64,000 bases of DNA from Syntrophobacter sp963666995 (GCA_963666995.1 OY762941.1:1984001-2048000); one strand, 5' to 3'. Positions 53,452 through 63,791 are shown, counted from the first letter of the stretch. Numbers and translations: made by a program. Notes: a model not told the origin generated them from the sequence alone.

Positions 53452-55017
53452 TCACAGGGCTTCGTGCTTCCCTCCGTATTCTTTCCGAAGCTTCGGCTTT
53501 TCTATCTTTCCGGTCGGATTTCGGGGCACCGCTCCGAAAATGATCCTTCTCGGCCTCTTGTACCTGGGCAAGCCTTCGCAAAAATCCCGGATCTCCTTTT
53601 CAGTGAGTTCCTGCCCGGCTTTAACCTGCACCACGGCTGCGGCGATTTCCCCCAGGCGGGTGCTGGGCAGGCCTATCACGGCTACATCCTGGACTTTGGG
53701 GTGGGCCTGAAGAAAATCTTCGATTTCCACGGGATAAATATTTTCCCCCCCCGTAATGATGACGTCCTTCTTCCTGTCCACGAGCCAGATAAAGCCGTCT
53801 TCATCCTGACGGGCCATATCACCGGTCAAAAACCACCCGTTCCGCAACACTTCTCTGGTGGCTTCCGGGTTCTTGTAGTATTCCCTCATGACGCCCGGGC
53901 CCCTGACGGCCAGCTCGCCGATTTCGCCCCTGGCGACGGGGTTGGCGTGGATATCGACGATCCTGGTTTCCCAGTCAAATCCCGGCAGCCCGATGGCGCC
54001 GACTTTGTGAATATTCCCCATTCCCAGGTGGACGCAACCCGGCCCGGTGCACTCGGTCAGGCCGTAGTTGGTGTCGTACAGGTGATGCGGAAAAACCCTC
54101 TTCCACTCTTTGACCAGGCTCGGCGGCACGGGCTGCGCGCCGATGTGCATCAGCCGCCACTGGCTCAGATGATAATCCTTGAGATTCACGTCCCGGTTTT
54201 CTATGGCAAAAAGAATATCCAGCGCCCACGGCACCAGGAGCCAGACGATCGTCACTTTTTCCTCGGAAACCGCTTCCAGGATCCACCTGGGTTCAACGCC
54301 CTTCAAAATAACGGCCCTGGCTCCAACAATGAGATTGCCGAACCAGTGCATCTTGGCGCCGGTGTGGTACAGGGGCGGAATGCAAAGGAAATTATCTTCA
54401 TGGACCTGGTGATGATGGCAGTTTTCCGCGTAGCAGGCGAATTCCAGGTTTCTGTGTGTCAGGAGCGTCGCTTTTGGACTGCCCGTGGTCCCGGAAGTGA
54501 AATAAAGGGCTGCGCTGTCACCGATACTCACTTCAACCGGCGGGGGAACGGGCTTTCCCGACGAAAGCATCGCATCATACGGTTCGGCATACTCTGGCCG
54601 TTTTTCTTCAGGTCCCACGAACACGAAGGTCTCGACAGTCCTGAGATCGTCTTTGACGGCATTGATGCGATCGATAAACTCTTCACCGAAGAAAAAGACT
54701 TTGGCTTCGGCGACCTCGATGCAACGCTTGATGGTCGCTGCGTCGAACCTGAAATTCAGAGGAACCGCCCATGCGCCCGTGCGCAGTATCCCAAAATAGA
54801 TGGGCAGCCACTCAATGCAGTTCATCATCAACTGAACTACTTTGTCGCCCCTTCCAGCGCCTCTTTGCAGCAATGCATCGGCTATCTGGTTGGCCTGATC
54901 GTCGAACATCTTCCAGGTAATTTCCACGCGCCTGTTTCCGGCCGGTTCCCGCTCCACGAGTGCGACTTCCTTTTCATACATCCGAGCGTTCCTGGCCAGC
55001 ATTTCACTAATCAGCAT
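53452..55017 (-). CDS. Acyl-CoA synthetase / AMP-dependent ligase
   Basis: 521 residues from the ATG at 55017. ATP/AMP-binding motif YFTSGTTGSPKATLLTH, then YDTNYGLTECTG (A5 region), FLTGDMARQDEDGFIWLVDRKKD (A7-A8) and the C-terminal catalytic Lys in NPTGKIEKPKLRK. Complete ANL-superfamily enzyme that activates a carboxylic acid as its CoA thioester. It resembles medium- or long-chain fatty or aryl acid ligases; the acid cannot be told. A longer frame to 55155 is not family-like. Monocistronic by spacing. Confidence 0.92.
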   Translation of the reverse strand: MLISEMLARNARMYEKEVALVEREPAGNRRVEITWKMFDDQANQIADALLQRGAGRGDKVVQLMMNCIEWLPIYFGILRTGAWAVPLNFRFDAATIKRCIEVAEAKVFFFGEEFIDRINAVKDDLRTVETFVFVGPEEKRPEYAEPYDAMLSSGKPVPPPVEVSIGDSAALYFTSGTTGSPKATLLTHRNLEFACYAENCHHHQVHEDNFLCIPPLYHTGAKMHWFGNLIVGARAVILKGVEPRWILEAVSEEKVTIVWLLVPWALDILFAIENRDVNLKDYHLSQWRLMHIGAQPVPPSLVKEWKRVFPHHLYDTNYGLTECTGPGCVHLGMGNIHKVGAIGLPGFDWETRIVDIHANPVARGEIGELAVRGPGVMREYYKNPEATREVLRNGWFLTGDMARQDEDGFIWLVDRKKDVIITGGENIYPVEIEDFLQAHPKVQDVAVIGLPSTRLGEIAAAVVQVKAGQELTEKEIRDFCEGLPRYKRPRRIIFGAVPRNPTGKIEKPKLRKEYGGKHEAL

Positions 55018-55981
55018 GATCCTTCGCCCTTTGTGCCTTTGAGCGGCAGTCATTGAAAGCGCAGTACCCCGAATCTCCCCGGGGAACGGCAGGTCTGCTC
55101 CCCATCCTCGACGAACGCTCCGCCGCGACGGCCGATCGGGGGGCCCGGGCCGCATGACGGCCTGCCTGCATGGGCAACCGGAGGTCGGCGTTCTCCTTCC
55201 AAGCGCTCAGTTCTTTGAGGAAGCCTGATGCCGGTTCCGATCACGGGCTGCAACAGCAAGGAATGCTTAACAGAAAAGATCGAGTGGGTCAAGACTGCGA
55301 ACATCCGTAGAAACCGTAACCCCGTCGTTCCTTGACGCCCGCCTAAAGGTGTGGTAGGAATTTTCGGGGCGTCAGGCACTGTGTTTATTGTAACATCCCA
55401 TCACAAATAGACATTTTTTTCGCAAATAGGCTGCGGTTGATGTGCGAAGGCCTTGCCTGGATGGTCGGACAGAGAGCGATACCGTGGGCTTAAAGGGATA
55501 GGTGTGCCTCCTGTTATTTCGAACGGCGGGGGAAATCCGGTTATGGCAGATTGCCCAAAAGCTTTCCAGCGTTGCTCGAAATGACGAAGAGACGGCGCTG
55601 CCGGTAAGCCGATGCCGTTGGGGGCAGGCCGCCGTGCAGGATCGTCCGAAGAATTCGTCCTGCCCCGATCGGCTGCTGTCGCACTGTGTCGGCAGTCAGG
55701 TGTGCAGGTGAAGGGAAGATACGCCTCACTCGTTTACCGATGGCGCCGGTATTCGATTGGACAATGTTCCGCGCAGGCCGCCGGTTGAAAACAGATCGAG
55801 AGGATAACTGCCCGGACATTCCGGCCAAGACCGGATTTAATACGAAGCTGCAATTGACGAAAGAAAAATTCCCGCACTTTCCGGAAAGGCGGAAAAATTC
55901 CGGCAGGTACAGGACTTTGGTTTCGGATGCAGTCTGTATCAACGCCTGAAAAGGGGCTGTTGGAGGCACCTGGAGCACAGC
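55018..55981. other. Long intergenic region, no gene recognised
   Basis: 964 bases, the longest gap in the window. Only short frames of 60-145 codons occur, none with family motifs or good starts. It must contain the promoter of the RND operon. A possible TTGACG at about 55336 has a poor -10 partner. It may hold decayed sequence; I see no repeat in it. Confidence 0.45.
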
Positions 55982-57583
55982 ATGGGGATGAAATCACACT
56001 TTGGCGGGCTCTGTTTTCTTTGTCTGGTACTGCTCATTTTCAATGCCGGCTGTACAAAGGTTGGGCCCGACTTTCTCCGGCCTCCTTCAAGCCTGTCGAA
56101 AAATTGGCTCGAGGTGGGCGATAAACGCGTCAAGGAAATGTCCCCGGAAGACAAACAGTGGTGGAGTGTCTTTAACGACCCGGTCCTCGGCCGGCTGATC
56201 GAGATCGCCTATTCCGGCAACCTGACACTGCAAACGGCCGGCGTTCGCGTTCTGCAGGCCCGGGCGCAACTCGGCATTGCGATCGGCAATCAATACCCGC
56301 AGTCACAGCAACTGAACGGTCTCCTCCAGTTCAACAGATTGAGCGACAGATCCGCTTCGGTGATTCAAGTGCCCGGAGTGCCCGCAACCTCGCTCGGATA
56401 TTGGCAATCCCAGTATGGATTTCAGGCCAGTTGGGAAATCGACTTCTGGGGCCGGTTCAGGCGGGCGATTGAATCGGCGGATGCCGGCCTGCTCGCCGCG
56501 ATTGCCAACTATGACAGCACCCTTGTGAGCCTGACCGGAGACGTGGCAAACAGTTACATTCAGATTCGGACGCTTCAGGAGCGGTTGAGGATCGCCCGGG
56601 AAAACGTTGCCACCCAATCGCAGAGTCTCGAGATCGCCGACGCCCGGTTCAAGGGCGGGACGACCACACAGCGGGATGTCGAGCAGGCCACGACTGTACT
56701 GGCCAGCACCGAGGCTACGATTCCCATGCTGGACAGGCAGATTCGCCAGGCCCAGAACGGCCTGTGTGTTTTGCTCGGCATGCCCCCCGGCGATCTTACG
56801 GAGTTGCTGGCGGATTCCTCGGGCATCCCGGCTCCTCCACCGGAGGTCGCGGTCGGAATCCCCGCGGATTTGTTGAGCCGCCGCCCCGATATCCGGAGCG
56901 CCGAAGCCCAGGCTGCCGCTCAATGCGCCCAGATCGGCGTGGCGAAAGCCGACCTTTTCCCGTCCCTCTCCCTGTTTGGGTCCTTCGGTTTCGTATCAAT
57001 CGACCGGGGTACTTTCACCCTGGGGGATATGTTCCGGTGGGGCAGCCGCATGGCCACTTTCGGGCCGACCCTTCAGTGGAATGTGTTCAATTACGGGCAG
57101 ATCACCAATAACGTTCGCGTGCAGGATGCGCTTTTCCAGCAGGCGATCCTCTCTTACCAGAACGCGGTGCTCAATGCCCAGCAGGAGGTCGAGAACGGGC
57201 TCATTGGTTTCCTGAGAGACCAGGAGCAGGCGGCATTCCTCACCCAGAGCGCGGACGCAGCCGCACGGTCCGTCGATCTGGCGGTTTTGCAGTACAGGGA
57301 GGGCACCGCCGACTTCACCACGGTGCTGACGGCGCAGCAGGCGCTCCTCCAGCAGCAGGACAGCCTGGCGCAGACTCTCGGCGATATTTCCCTCAGCCTT
57401 GTGAGCGTCTACCGCGCCCTGGGAGGCGGATGGGAAATGCGCGAAGGCATGGATTTCGTCCCTGCCCCGGTAAGACGGGTGATGGCGGATCGCACCAACT
57501 GGGGCAAGTTGCTGGAACCGGGAGCCGCTCAACCGGCTTCGCCCGAGAAGCGCGAAGGCATCATTCGCGCTCCGGACTGGTAA
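55982..57583 (+). CDS. RND outer-membrane factor lipoprotein (NodT/OprM family)
   Basis: 533 residues. A lipobox (FNAGC, Cys24) follows a hydrophobic signal. The NodT family start KVGPDFLRPP is next, then two OEP repeats: WWSVFNDPVLGRLIEIAYSGN, LLSRRPDIRSAEAQ, LFPSLSLFGSFGF and the QQALLQQQDSLAQTLGDISLSLVSVYRALGGGW block. It is the outer-membrane exit channel of the following adaptor and permease. GGAG precedes the ATG. The last residues carry a non-conserved tail after GGGW (about 55 residues). Confidence 0.94.
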   Translation: MGMKSHFGGLCFLCLVLLIFNAGCTKVGPDFLRPPSSLSKNWLEVGDKRVKEMSPEDKQWWSVFNDPVLGRLIEIAYSGNLTLQTAGVRVLQARAQLGIAIGNQYPQSQQLNGLLQFNRLSDRSASVIQVPGVPATSLGYWQSQYGFQASWEIDFWGRFRRAIESADAGLLAAIANYDSTLVSLTGDVANSYIQIRTLQERLRIARENVATQSQSLEIADARFKGGTTTQRDVEQATTVLASTEATIPMLDRQIRQAQNGLCVLLGMPPGDLTELLADSSGIPAPPPEVAVGIPADLLSRRPDIRSAEAQAAAQCAQIGVAKADLFPSLSLFGSFGFVSIDRGTFTLGDMFRWGSRMATFGPTLQWNVFNYGQITNNVRVQDALFQQAILSYQNAVLNAQQEVENGLIGFLRDQEQAAFLTQSADAAARSVDLAVLQYREGTADFTTVLTAQQALLQQQDSLAQTLGDISLSLVSVYRALGGGWEMREGMDFVPAPVRRVMADRTNWGKLLEPGAAQPASPEKREGIIRAPDW

Positions 57584-57778
57584 AAACGGATTTCATCCGT
57601 CTGCAGGAAATCCCCTTTTCCTTCTTTTGAAAGAGGGGAATCGGGCGCTTGACGATCGCAACCCGGCCCGGAACGAAATCGAGCGATCGTCGCGTGCCCT
57701 GTAAGAATCCATTGGAACACGGAGATTTTCATCGGGGTCAGTTCGCACCGGATAGATTCGTAACAGGAGATCGGAACA

Positions 57779-58972
57779 ATGGTTGACAGGCGTTACCCGT
57801 CGGTTTCCCGCTTTGCACGTGCCGTGGGGCTGGGAATGTTGTTGGCGTTCCTCGGCTTGAGCGCCGCATGCGAAGAGAAGCGCAGTTTTGTGCCGCCGCC
57901 TCCACCCAAGGTCACGGTGAGCCAACCCGTGGAACGGGAGGTTACCGTTTACCGGGAATTCACCGGGAACACGCAGGCAATCAACACGGTCCAGCTTGTC
58001 GCACGCATCGAGGGATACCTGGACAAAGTGCTCTTCCAGGACGGAGAATATGTAAAAAAGGGGCAACTGCTTCTTGTCATTCAGCAAAACACATACGAAG
58101 ACAACGTCCAGCAGGCGGAAGCAACTCTTCTGAGCAACAAGGCCCTTCTCGACTATGCCGAAATCGAGTTCACCCGGTATTCCCAGTTGTTCAAACAGAA
58201 TGCGGCGGCCGCAAAGGACGTAAGCAACTGGAAGTATCAGAAGGATTCGGCCCGCGCCGCCGTGATGTCGGCTGAGGCCGCGCTGGCGCTGGCCAAACTC
58301 AATCTCAGCTATACAAAAGTGACCGCGCCGTTTGACGGCCGCATCGACCGCCGCCTGAAGGACCCCGGAAACCTGGTGGGCGCCGGCGGGGACACCGCGC
58401 TGGTCAATATCAATCAGATCGATCCGCTGTATGTATACTTTTCGATAAACGAACGCGATCTGCTGGATATCATGGAGAAGCACCATGTTGACGGCACGTT
58501 CGGGAAGGTGCCCGACATCCCGGTCTACATGGGCCTTGCCAACGACACCGGGTATCCGCGGGAAGGCCGTCTGGACTTTGCCGCGATCACGCTTGATCCG
58601 CACAGCGGCACGCTCCTGTTGCGCGGAATCTTCCCCAACCCGCGCGGCGCCGTATTGCCGGGAATGTTTGCCCGCATCAGGGTCCCTTCCCTGCGGCAAA
58701 CCAAATGCATGGTCGTACCGGAAGCGGCCGTCGGCGCCGACCAGCTCGGGTCCTGCGTTCTGGTCGTGAACGACAAGAACGTCGTCGAAAGGTGCGCCAT
58801 CGAGACGGGTCCGGCAGTCGATAGCATGCAGGTGATCAAGGCAGGTCTGAAGGGCGATGAATGGGTGATCGTCAACGGGTTGATGGAGGCCGTGCCGGGC
58901 CGCCAGGTCAACGCCTCTCGAGAGCCGATTCCCAACACGGTGTCCGGTCCGCAGGGATCGAAGGCCCCCTGA
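57779..58972 (+). CDS. RND efflux periplasmic adaptor lipoprotein
   Basis: 397 residues. Lipobox LSAAC (Cys31). Lipoyl halves (ARIEGYLDKVLFQDGEYV and LNLSYTKVTAPFDGRIDRR) flank a coiled-coil hairpin, with beta-barrel and membrane-proximal domains after. AcrA/MexA family. It sits 195 bases after the outer-membrane factor and 18 bases before the permease, in one plus-strand operon. The short inverted repeat ACGGAT-TTC-ATCCGT in that 195-base gap (about 57587-57601) could be a weak attenuator. It is a paralogue of the adaptor at 41165. Confidence 0.93.
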   Translation: MVDRRYPSVSRFARAVGLGMLLAFLGLSAACEEKRSFVPPPPPKVTVSQPVEREVTVYREFTGNTQAINTVQLVARIEGYLDKVLFQDGEYVKKGQLLLVIQQNTYEDNVQQAEATLLSNKALLDYAEIEFTRYSQLFKQNAAAAKDVSNWKYQKDSARAAVMSAEAALALAKLNLSYTKVTAPFDGRIDRRLKDPGNLVGAGGDTALVNINQIDPLYVYFSINERDLLDIMEKHHVDGTFGKVPDIPVYMGLANDTGYPREGRLDFAAITLDPHSGTLLLRGIFPNPRGAVLPGMFARIRVPSLRQTKCMVVPEAAVGADQLGSCVLVVNDKNVVERCAIETGPAVDSMQVIKAGLKGDEWVIVNGLMEAVPGRQVNASREPIPNTVSGPQGSKAP

Positions 58973-58990
58973 CAAACAGGAAATTTTTCC

Positions 58991-61900
58991 ATGATCTCCG
59001 ATTTTTTTATCGAACGTCCGATTTTTGCGAACGTCATCGCCATAGTGACGATCATCCTTGGCTTGGTATGTCTCTGGAATTTGCCGGTTGCGCAATATCC
59101 GGACATCGTTCCGCCGACGATCCAGGTGACCACCAGCTATCCCGGTGCCAGCGCATCGGTTGTGGCCGATACCGTCGGAGTTCCCATCGAACAGGCGGTA
59201 AACGGGGTCGAAGGCTCTACATACATGACGTCGACCAGCGGCAGCGACGGGAGCTACACCCTTACCGTCACCTTTGCCGTGGGAACGAACCTCAACACGT
59301 CGCTGTCCCTCGTCCAGAATTACGTCAATACTTCTCTTTCACAACTTCCCACACCGGTCCAGCTCCAGGGGGTAACCGTCCGGAAGGTCAGCACCAACAT
59401 CCTCAACGTGGTCAGCCTGTACTCGGATGACAACCGCTTCGATGAGACCTTCTTGAGCAACTACGCGATCATCAACGTTCAAAACCCTCTGGCCCGCCTC
59501 CCCGGCGTCGGCCAGATCAAAGTCGTGGGCGCGGGCAAATACAGCATGCGGGTCTGGATGGATCCGAACAAGCTCCAGGCTTACAACCTGACGGTCCTGG
59601 ACGTCACCCAGGCGATCAGCCAGCAGAACATCCAGGTGGTGGCAGGCAAGCTGGGCGCTCCTCCAGCCCCTGCCGATCAGGTCTTTCAATTTACCGTCAA
59701 CGCCCTCGGCCGACTCTCCAGCGTCGAGGATTTCGAGAACATCATCATCAAAAGCCACTGGGGGGAAACCGCGCAGATCGTCCGTGTCAAGGACGTCGCC
59801 CGCGTTGAACTCAGCCAGCAGCTCTTTTCCAATTTCGCCGGGTTGACCGGGCACAAGGCCGCGCAGGTGATTGTTTACGCCTTGCCCGGCGCAAACGCCA
59901 TCAAAGTCGCAGGCGAAGTGAAGTCCGCGATGGCGGATATGAGCAAAAGCTTTCCCGAGGGCCTTAAATTCGTCATCCAGTATGACACCACGACATTTGT
60001 GAACGAGGCGATTCATGCGGTCTACGAGACCCTGATCGAGGCGGGCATCCTCGTTTTGATCGTTATAGCCGTATTCCTGCAAAACTTCCGCGCGATGCTC
60101 GTCCCGGCGACCACCGTCCCGGTAACGATCATCGGCGCTTTTGCGGCGATGGCCCTGCTGGGATTCAGCGTGAATCTCATGACGCTGTTCGCCCTGATCC
60201 TGTCTATCGGCATTGTCGTCGACGACGCAATCGTCATCGTCGAAAACGCCTCCCATTATGTCGAGCAGGGGCTTCCGCCCAAGGAGGCCGCGAGTAAGGC
60301 GATGAAGGAGCTGACGGGACCCGTTATGGGCATCACGCTTGTGCTGACGGCCGTGTTTCTCCCGGCCGCTTTCCTTCCCGGCATCACCGGCCAGCTTTTT
60401 CGCCAGTTTGCCCTCGTTATCGCTTCGACGGCAATCATCAGCGCCATCAACGCGCTTACACTGAAACCCGCCCAATGCGCCGTCTATCTGCGCCGCCGGA
60501 CCAAGGCGCCCAATGCATTTTACCGGGGATTCAACAAGGTCTACGGCATTGCGGAAGGGGCTTATATCTCCATAGTCAAGAAGATGGTGGACCATGCCGG
60601 GCTGATGGTGGTGGTCTTTTTCGTCGTTGTTGCCGCGGCCGGGTGGAAGTTTTCAAAGCAGCCGACCGGCTTCCTGCCGGCGGAAGACCAGGGGTACGCG
60701 ATCATCGTCACACGCCTGCCGGATGCCTCATCGCAGTCCAGGGTCCGTGATGTTTCAAAGAAGGTCGATGACGTTCTGGCCAAGGCGACGGGCATCAGCG
60801 GATGGGTTACGATAGGCGGTCTGTCCATCCTTGATTCCGCCAACGTCCCTACCATGTTCTCGACCTTCGCGATGTATAAGGGATGGAAAGAGCGCGGTGC
60901 CGATCTCACCCAGGAAAAGATCGTCGGGAACCTTCGCAGAGCCTTAGGCTCGATCGAGGAAGCATCCTTTGCCGTGCTCGTTCCCCCACCCATAAGCGGC
61001 CTCGGGCAGTCGGGAGGCTTCCAGATGATGCTCGAGAATCGCGGCAGTTCCGATCTGACCGAGCTTCAAAAGGCCGCCATGAACGTCATACGGGCGGCAA
61101 ACGGACAGTCGGGGCTGCGCGGCGTGACCACGACGTTCAGTGCCAAAAGCCCCCAGCTCTATCTCGATATCGACCGGACGAAGGCCGAATCTCTCGGGGT
61201 CCAGCTCTCCGACGTGTTCAACACCCTGCAGGCTTATCTGGGATCGGCCTACGTCAACCTGTTCAATAAGTATAACCAGGTCTTTCAGGTCTACGTTCAG
61301 GCCGACGCTCCGTTTCGCCTGAAAGCCGAAGACATCAAAGACCTTTACGTCCGCAACACCCGAAATGAGATGGTGCCTCTGGGCACCCTCATCAACGCAA
61401 AATCCGTCCTGGGCTCCGAGCTGGTCACCCGTTATCAGCTCTACCCCGCGGTCCCCGTTTTCGGCGGACCGGCGCCCGGGTACAGCACCGGCCAGGCACT
61501 CGATCTGATGGAGCAGGTGGCGAGCCACGCGCTGCCCCAGGGCCTGTCGTACGATTGGACCGCCACAGCCTACCAGGAGAAACAGGTCGGGAACCAGGCA
61601 TACTTCATCTACCTGCTCTCCATCGCCCTCGTGTTCCTGGTGCTTGCCGCCCAATACGAAAGCTGGACAAGTCCGGCGGCAGTCATCGTCGTCGTGCCCA
61701 TGGCGCTCGTCGGCGTGCTTCTCGCCCTCCTGGCGAGGAATTTCGACAACAACCTCTACACCCAGGTGGGCCTCGTGCTGATGATCGCTCTTGCCAGCAA
61801 GAACGCCATCCTGGTCGTGGAATTTGCGCGCGAACTGCGCGCCGAGGGGATGTCCATCGAAGATGCCGCGGTCGAGGCCACGCGCCGGCGGTTCCGGCCG

Positions 61901-62140
61901 ATCGTCATGACCTCGTTTGCGTTCATTCTGGGCGTCGTTCCGCTCCTGGGCGCCGAGGGCGCCGGAGCGGCAAGCCAGCAGGCGATAGGAACGGTCGTTT
62001 TCGGCGGCATGCTCTCTTCGACGCTGATCGCCATTCCTTTCATTCCGGTCTTCTACGTGATCATGCAGCGCTTCAGCGAAAGGCGAAACAAGGCGGCTGT
62101 GCCTGCCGTGCCGGAGATCGCCAAGGGCGCATCCCAGTAG
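58991..62140 (+). CDS. RND efflux pump permease (HAE1 family)
   Basis: 1049 residues, full length. Same architecture as AcrB: ISDFFIERPIFANVIAIV start, Asp pair in IGIVVDDAIVIVEN, Lys in ASKNAILVVEFA, and twelve helices with two large periplasmic loops. AGGAAA precedes the ATG. Third gene of a complete tripartite pump (channel, adaptor, permease). Over the first about 120 residues it is very close to the permease at 37882, so the two pumps are duplicates. Substrate unknown. Confidence 0.96.
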   Translation: MISDFFIERPIFANVIAIVTIILGLVCLWNLPVAQYPDIVPPTIQVTTSYPGASASVVADTVGVPIEQAVNGVEGSTYMTSTSGSDGSYTLTVTFAVGTNLNTSLSLVQNYVNTSLSQLPTPVQLQGVTVRKVSTNILNVVSLYSDDNRFDETFLSNYAIINVQNPLARLPGVGQIKVVGAGKYSMRVWMDPNKLQAYNLTVLDVTQAISQQNIQVVAGKLGAPPAPADQVFQFTVNALGRLSSVEDFENIIIKSHWGETAQIVRVKDVARVELSQQLFSNFAGLTGHKAAQVIVYALPGANAIKVAGEVKSAMADMSKSFPEGLKFVIQYDTTTFVNEAIHAVYETLIEAGILVLIVIAVFLQNFRAMLVPATTVPVTIIGAFAAMALLGFSVNLMTLFALILSIGIVVDDAIVIVENASHYVEQGLPPKEAASKAMKELTGPVMGITLVLTAVFLPAAFLPGITGQLFRQFALVIASTAIISAINALTLKPAQCAVYLRRRTKAPNAFYRGFNKVYGIAEGAYISIVKKMVDHAGLMVVVFFVVVAAAGWKFSKQPTGFLPAEDQGYAIIVTRLPDASSQSRVRDVSKKVDDVLAKATGISGWVTIGGLSILDSANVPTMFSTFAMYKGWKERGADLTQEKIVGNLRRALGSIEEASFAVLVPPPISGLGQSGGFQMMLENRGSSDLTELQKAAMNVIRAANGQSGLRGVTTTFSAKSPQLYLDIDRTKAESLGVQLSDVFNTLQAYLGSAYVNLFNKYNQVFQVYVQADAPFRLKAEDIKDLYVRNTRNEMVPLGTLINAKSVLGSELVTRYQLYPAVPVFGGPAPGYSTGQALDLMEQVASHALPQGLSYDWTATAYQEKQVGNQAYFIYLLSIALVFLVLAAQYESWTSPAAVIVVVPMALVGVLLALLARNFDNNLYTQVGLVLMIALASKNAILVVEFARELRAEGMSIEDAAVEATRRRFRPIVMTSFAFILGVVPLLGAEGAGAASQQAIGTVVFGGMLSSTLIAIPFIPVFYVIMQRFSERRNKAAVPAVPEIAKGASQ

Positions 62141-62239
62141 GAAAGGCACACCTGATGCCGTGCTGCCCCGTTTACGGGGATTTCGAATGATCTTCCTACG
62201 CGGGGTTCAGCAACGCAGCAAGCGATGTCTCTCAAGAGA

Positions 62240-62415
62240 GCGGGGGGCTGTGCCCCCCACACCCCCGGATTTCGGCCACACGCGCAAACGCGTGAGGCCG
62301 AGCGCTCAGCGCTCGCGGCTGCCGCCCCGCGTTCAGCGGGGCGCTGCCGGAGCGCCAAACTGAGCGGCGAAGCGGCGTGGGGGTGTGGGGGTGTGGGGGA
62401 CGCAGTTCCCCACGC
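62240..62415. repeat. Structured inverted-repeat element (MITE/REP-like)
   Basis: Imperfect terminal inverted repeats of about 28 bases (62240-62267 and about 62388-62415), each holding its own hairpin (for example GGGGGGC-TGT-GCCCCCC). Between them are further stems: CGGCC...GGCCG (62273-62300) with an inner CACGCG-CAAA-CGCGTG, GAGCGCT-C-AGCGCTC (62300-62314), CCCCGC-GTTCA-GCGGGG (62325-62341) and CGCT...AGCG (62342-62354). It lies between the RND permease and rhlE genes, which converge. It may also terminate both. Confidence 0.6.
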
Positions 62416-62456
62416 TTTTATTCTTTGATGGCATCTTGAATGCAACCAGGCAAGAA

Positions 62457-63791
62457 TCAGTGGCGGTCCGTCTGGGTGGACCTGCTGTTCCGGTACTCCA
62501 CGGTCGGCCTTCTGCCCGGTTTTGTCCCGCCGTGCTTTCGGGCATAAACGACTGATCCTTCCGTTTCCCGGCGGCCGGTCGCGCGGCCTCCATTTCCGGC
62601 CGTATACCCCCTGGGTTTACTCTTCCGCGGTTCGTCCACCTTCCTGCGCAGTCCGTGAACCGGCTCGAGGCCGGGGAGCATGTGCATGGTGAGGTTCTGC
62701 CCGATGTAGCGTTCGATGCGATCGAGATAAGAGAGGTCGCCGTGGGATATGAGTGAAATGGCGATGCCCGACTCCCCGGCCCGCCCGGTCCGCCCGATGC
62801 GATTCACATAATCTTCGGCAGACCGGGGCAGATCGAAATTGATGACGTGGCTGATTCCCGTGATGTCAAGACCGCGTGCGGCAACGTCTGTGGCCACGAG
62901 AAGCCTGATCTTGCCCCTGCGCATGTTTGCAATCGTACGATTGCGTGCCGGCTGAGTCATGTCGGCATGGAGAGGGGCCGCGGCGTATCCCTGAACGCAG
63001 AGGTCCCGGGCCAGGCTGTCGGCATCCCGTTTCGTGGCCGAAAAAATGATTGCCCTCGTCATGGTCGAGTCTTCACAGAGACGTTTCAGCAGTTGGTTCT
63101 TATGGTGCAGGCTGTCGGCCATATGTAGCCGCTGTTCGATTTTGTCGTGAGTCATCTTGCCGGGCGCGATCCGGACCCGGTCGGGATTTTTCATGAACTT
63201 GCGAGCCAGCCTGGCGGGGGCTTCCCCCATCGTCGCCGCGAATAAAAGGGTCTGGCAGTCTGCCGGCACCGCCTCGGATATGAATTCCACATCGGCGATA
63301 AAGCCCATGTCGAGCATGCGGTCGGCTTCGTCCAGAACCAGCATTTCGATCTGAGACAGGTTGATGCGCCCGCGCCGGATGTGATCGAGCAGCCTTCCCG
63401 GAGTTGCAATGATGATGTCCGGCATCTGGGACAGTGCCCTGATTTGCTCGCCGAACGGCATGCCGCCGAAAATGACCGTGCTGCGTACCCGGAGGTACCT
63501 ACCATAAGTCTGGGCCGCCTGGGCTATCTGGCCGGCCAGTTCGCGGGTGGGAGTGAGCACCAGGACGCGCGGGCCGGTCCTGCGGTTCCGGGAATCGACG
63601 GACAATCGTTGTAAGGCCGGCAGCATGAACGCCGCGGTCTTCCCGGTGCCGGTCTGCGCCGACGCAATGAGGTCGCGGCCGGTGAGGGCCTTGGGGATGG
63701 CTTCGGCCTGTACCGGCGTGGCGGTGTGGTGCCCACATTGAGCGAGGGCTTTGAGAATGGGTGGAGACAGTTGCAGTTCTTCAAAAGACAT
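62457..63791 (-). CDS. rhlE: DEAD-box ATP-dependent RNA helicase (RhlE type)
   Basis: 444 residues from the ATG at 63791 (AAGGAA site); a frame to 63869 adds 26 residues. The Q motif (ATPVQAEAIP) is followed by Walker A AQTGTGKT, PTRELAGQ, DEAD (DEADRMLDMGF), SAT-type motif FAATMG, and the C-terminal helicase VATDVAARGLDI and HRIGRTGRAG-type box (here NRIGRTGRAG). The basic tail (RKSKPRGYTAGNGGR) binds RNA non-specifically. RhlE-type helicases work in ribosome maturation, RNA decay and cold adaptation. Confidence 0.93.
   Translation of the reverse strand: MSFEELQLSPPILKALAQCGHHTATPVQAEAIPKALTGRDLIASAQTGTGKTAAFMLPALQRLSVDSRNRRTGPRVLVLTPTRELAGQIAQAAQTYGRYLRVRSTVIFGGMPFGEQIRALSQMPDIIIATPGRLLDHIRRGRINLSQIEMLVLDEADRMLDMGFIADVEFISEAVPADCQTLLFAATMGEAPARLARKFMKNPDRVRIAPGKMTHDKIEQRLHMADSLHHKNQLLKRLCEDSTMTRAIIFSATKRDADSLARDLCVQGYAAAPLHADMTQPARNRTIANMRRGKIRLLVATDVAARGLDITGISHVINFDLPRSAEDYVNRIGRTGRAGESGIAISLISHGDLSYLDRIERYIGQNLTMHMLPGLEPVHGLRRKVDEPRKSKPRGYTAGNGGRATGRRETEGSVVYARKHGGTKPGRRPTVEYRNSRSTQTDRH

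Noticed and set aside
53350..55056. 568-codon plus-strand frame
   Set aside because: Antisense to the acyl-CoA synthetase, whose motifs are all intact on the minus strand.
59339..62149. Two long minus-strand frames (418 and 401 codons)
   Set aside because: Both mirror the RND permease; composition (many His, Arg and Asp) is typical of GC-rich antisense frames.
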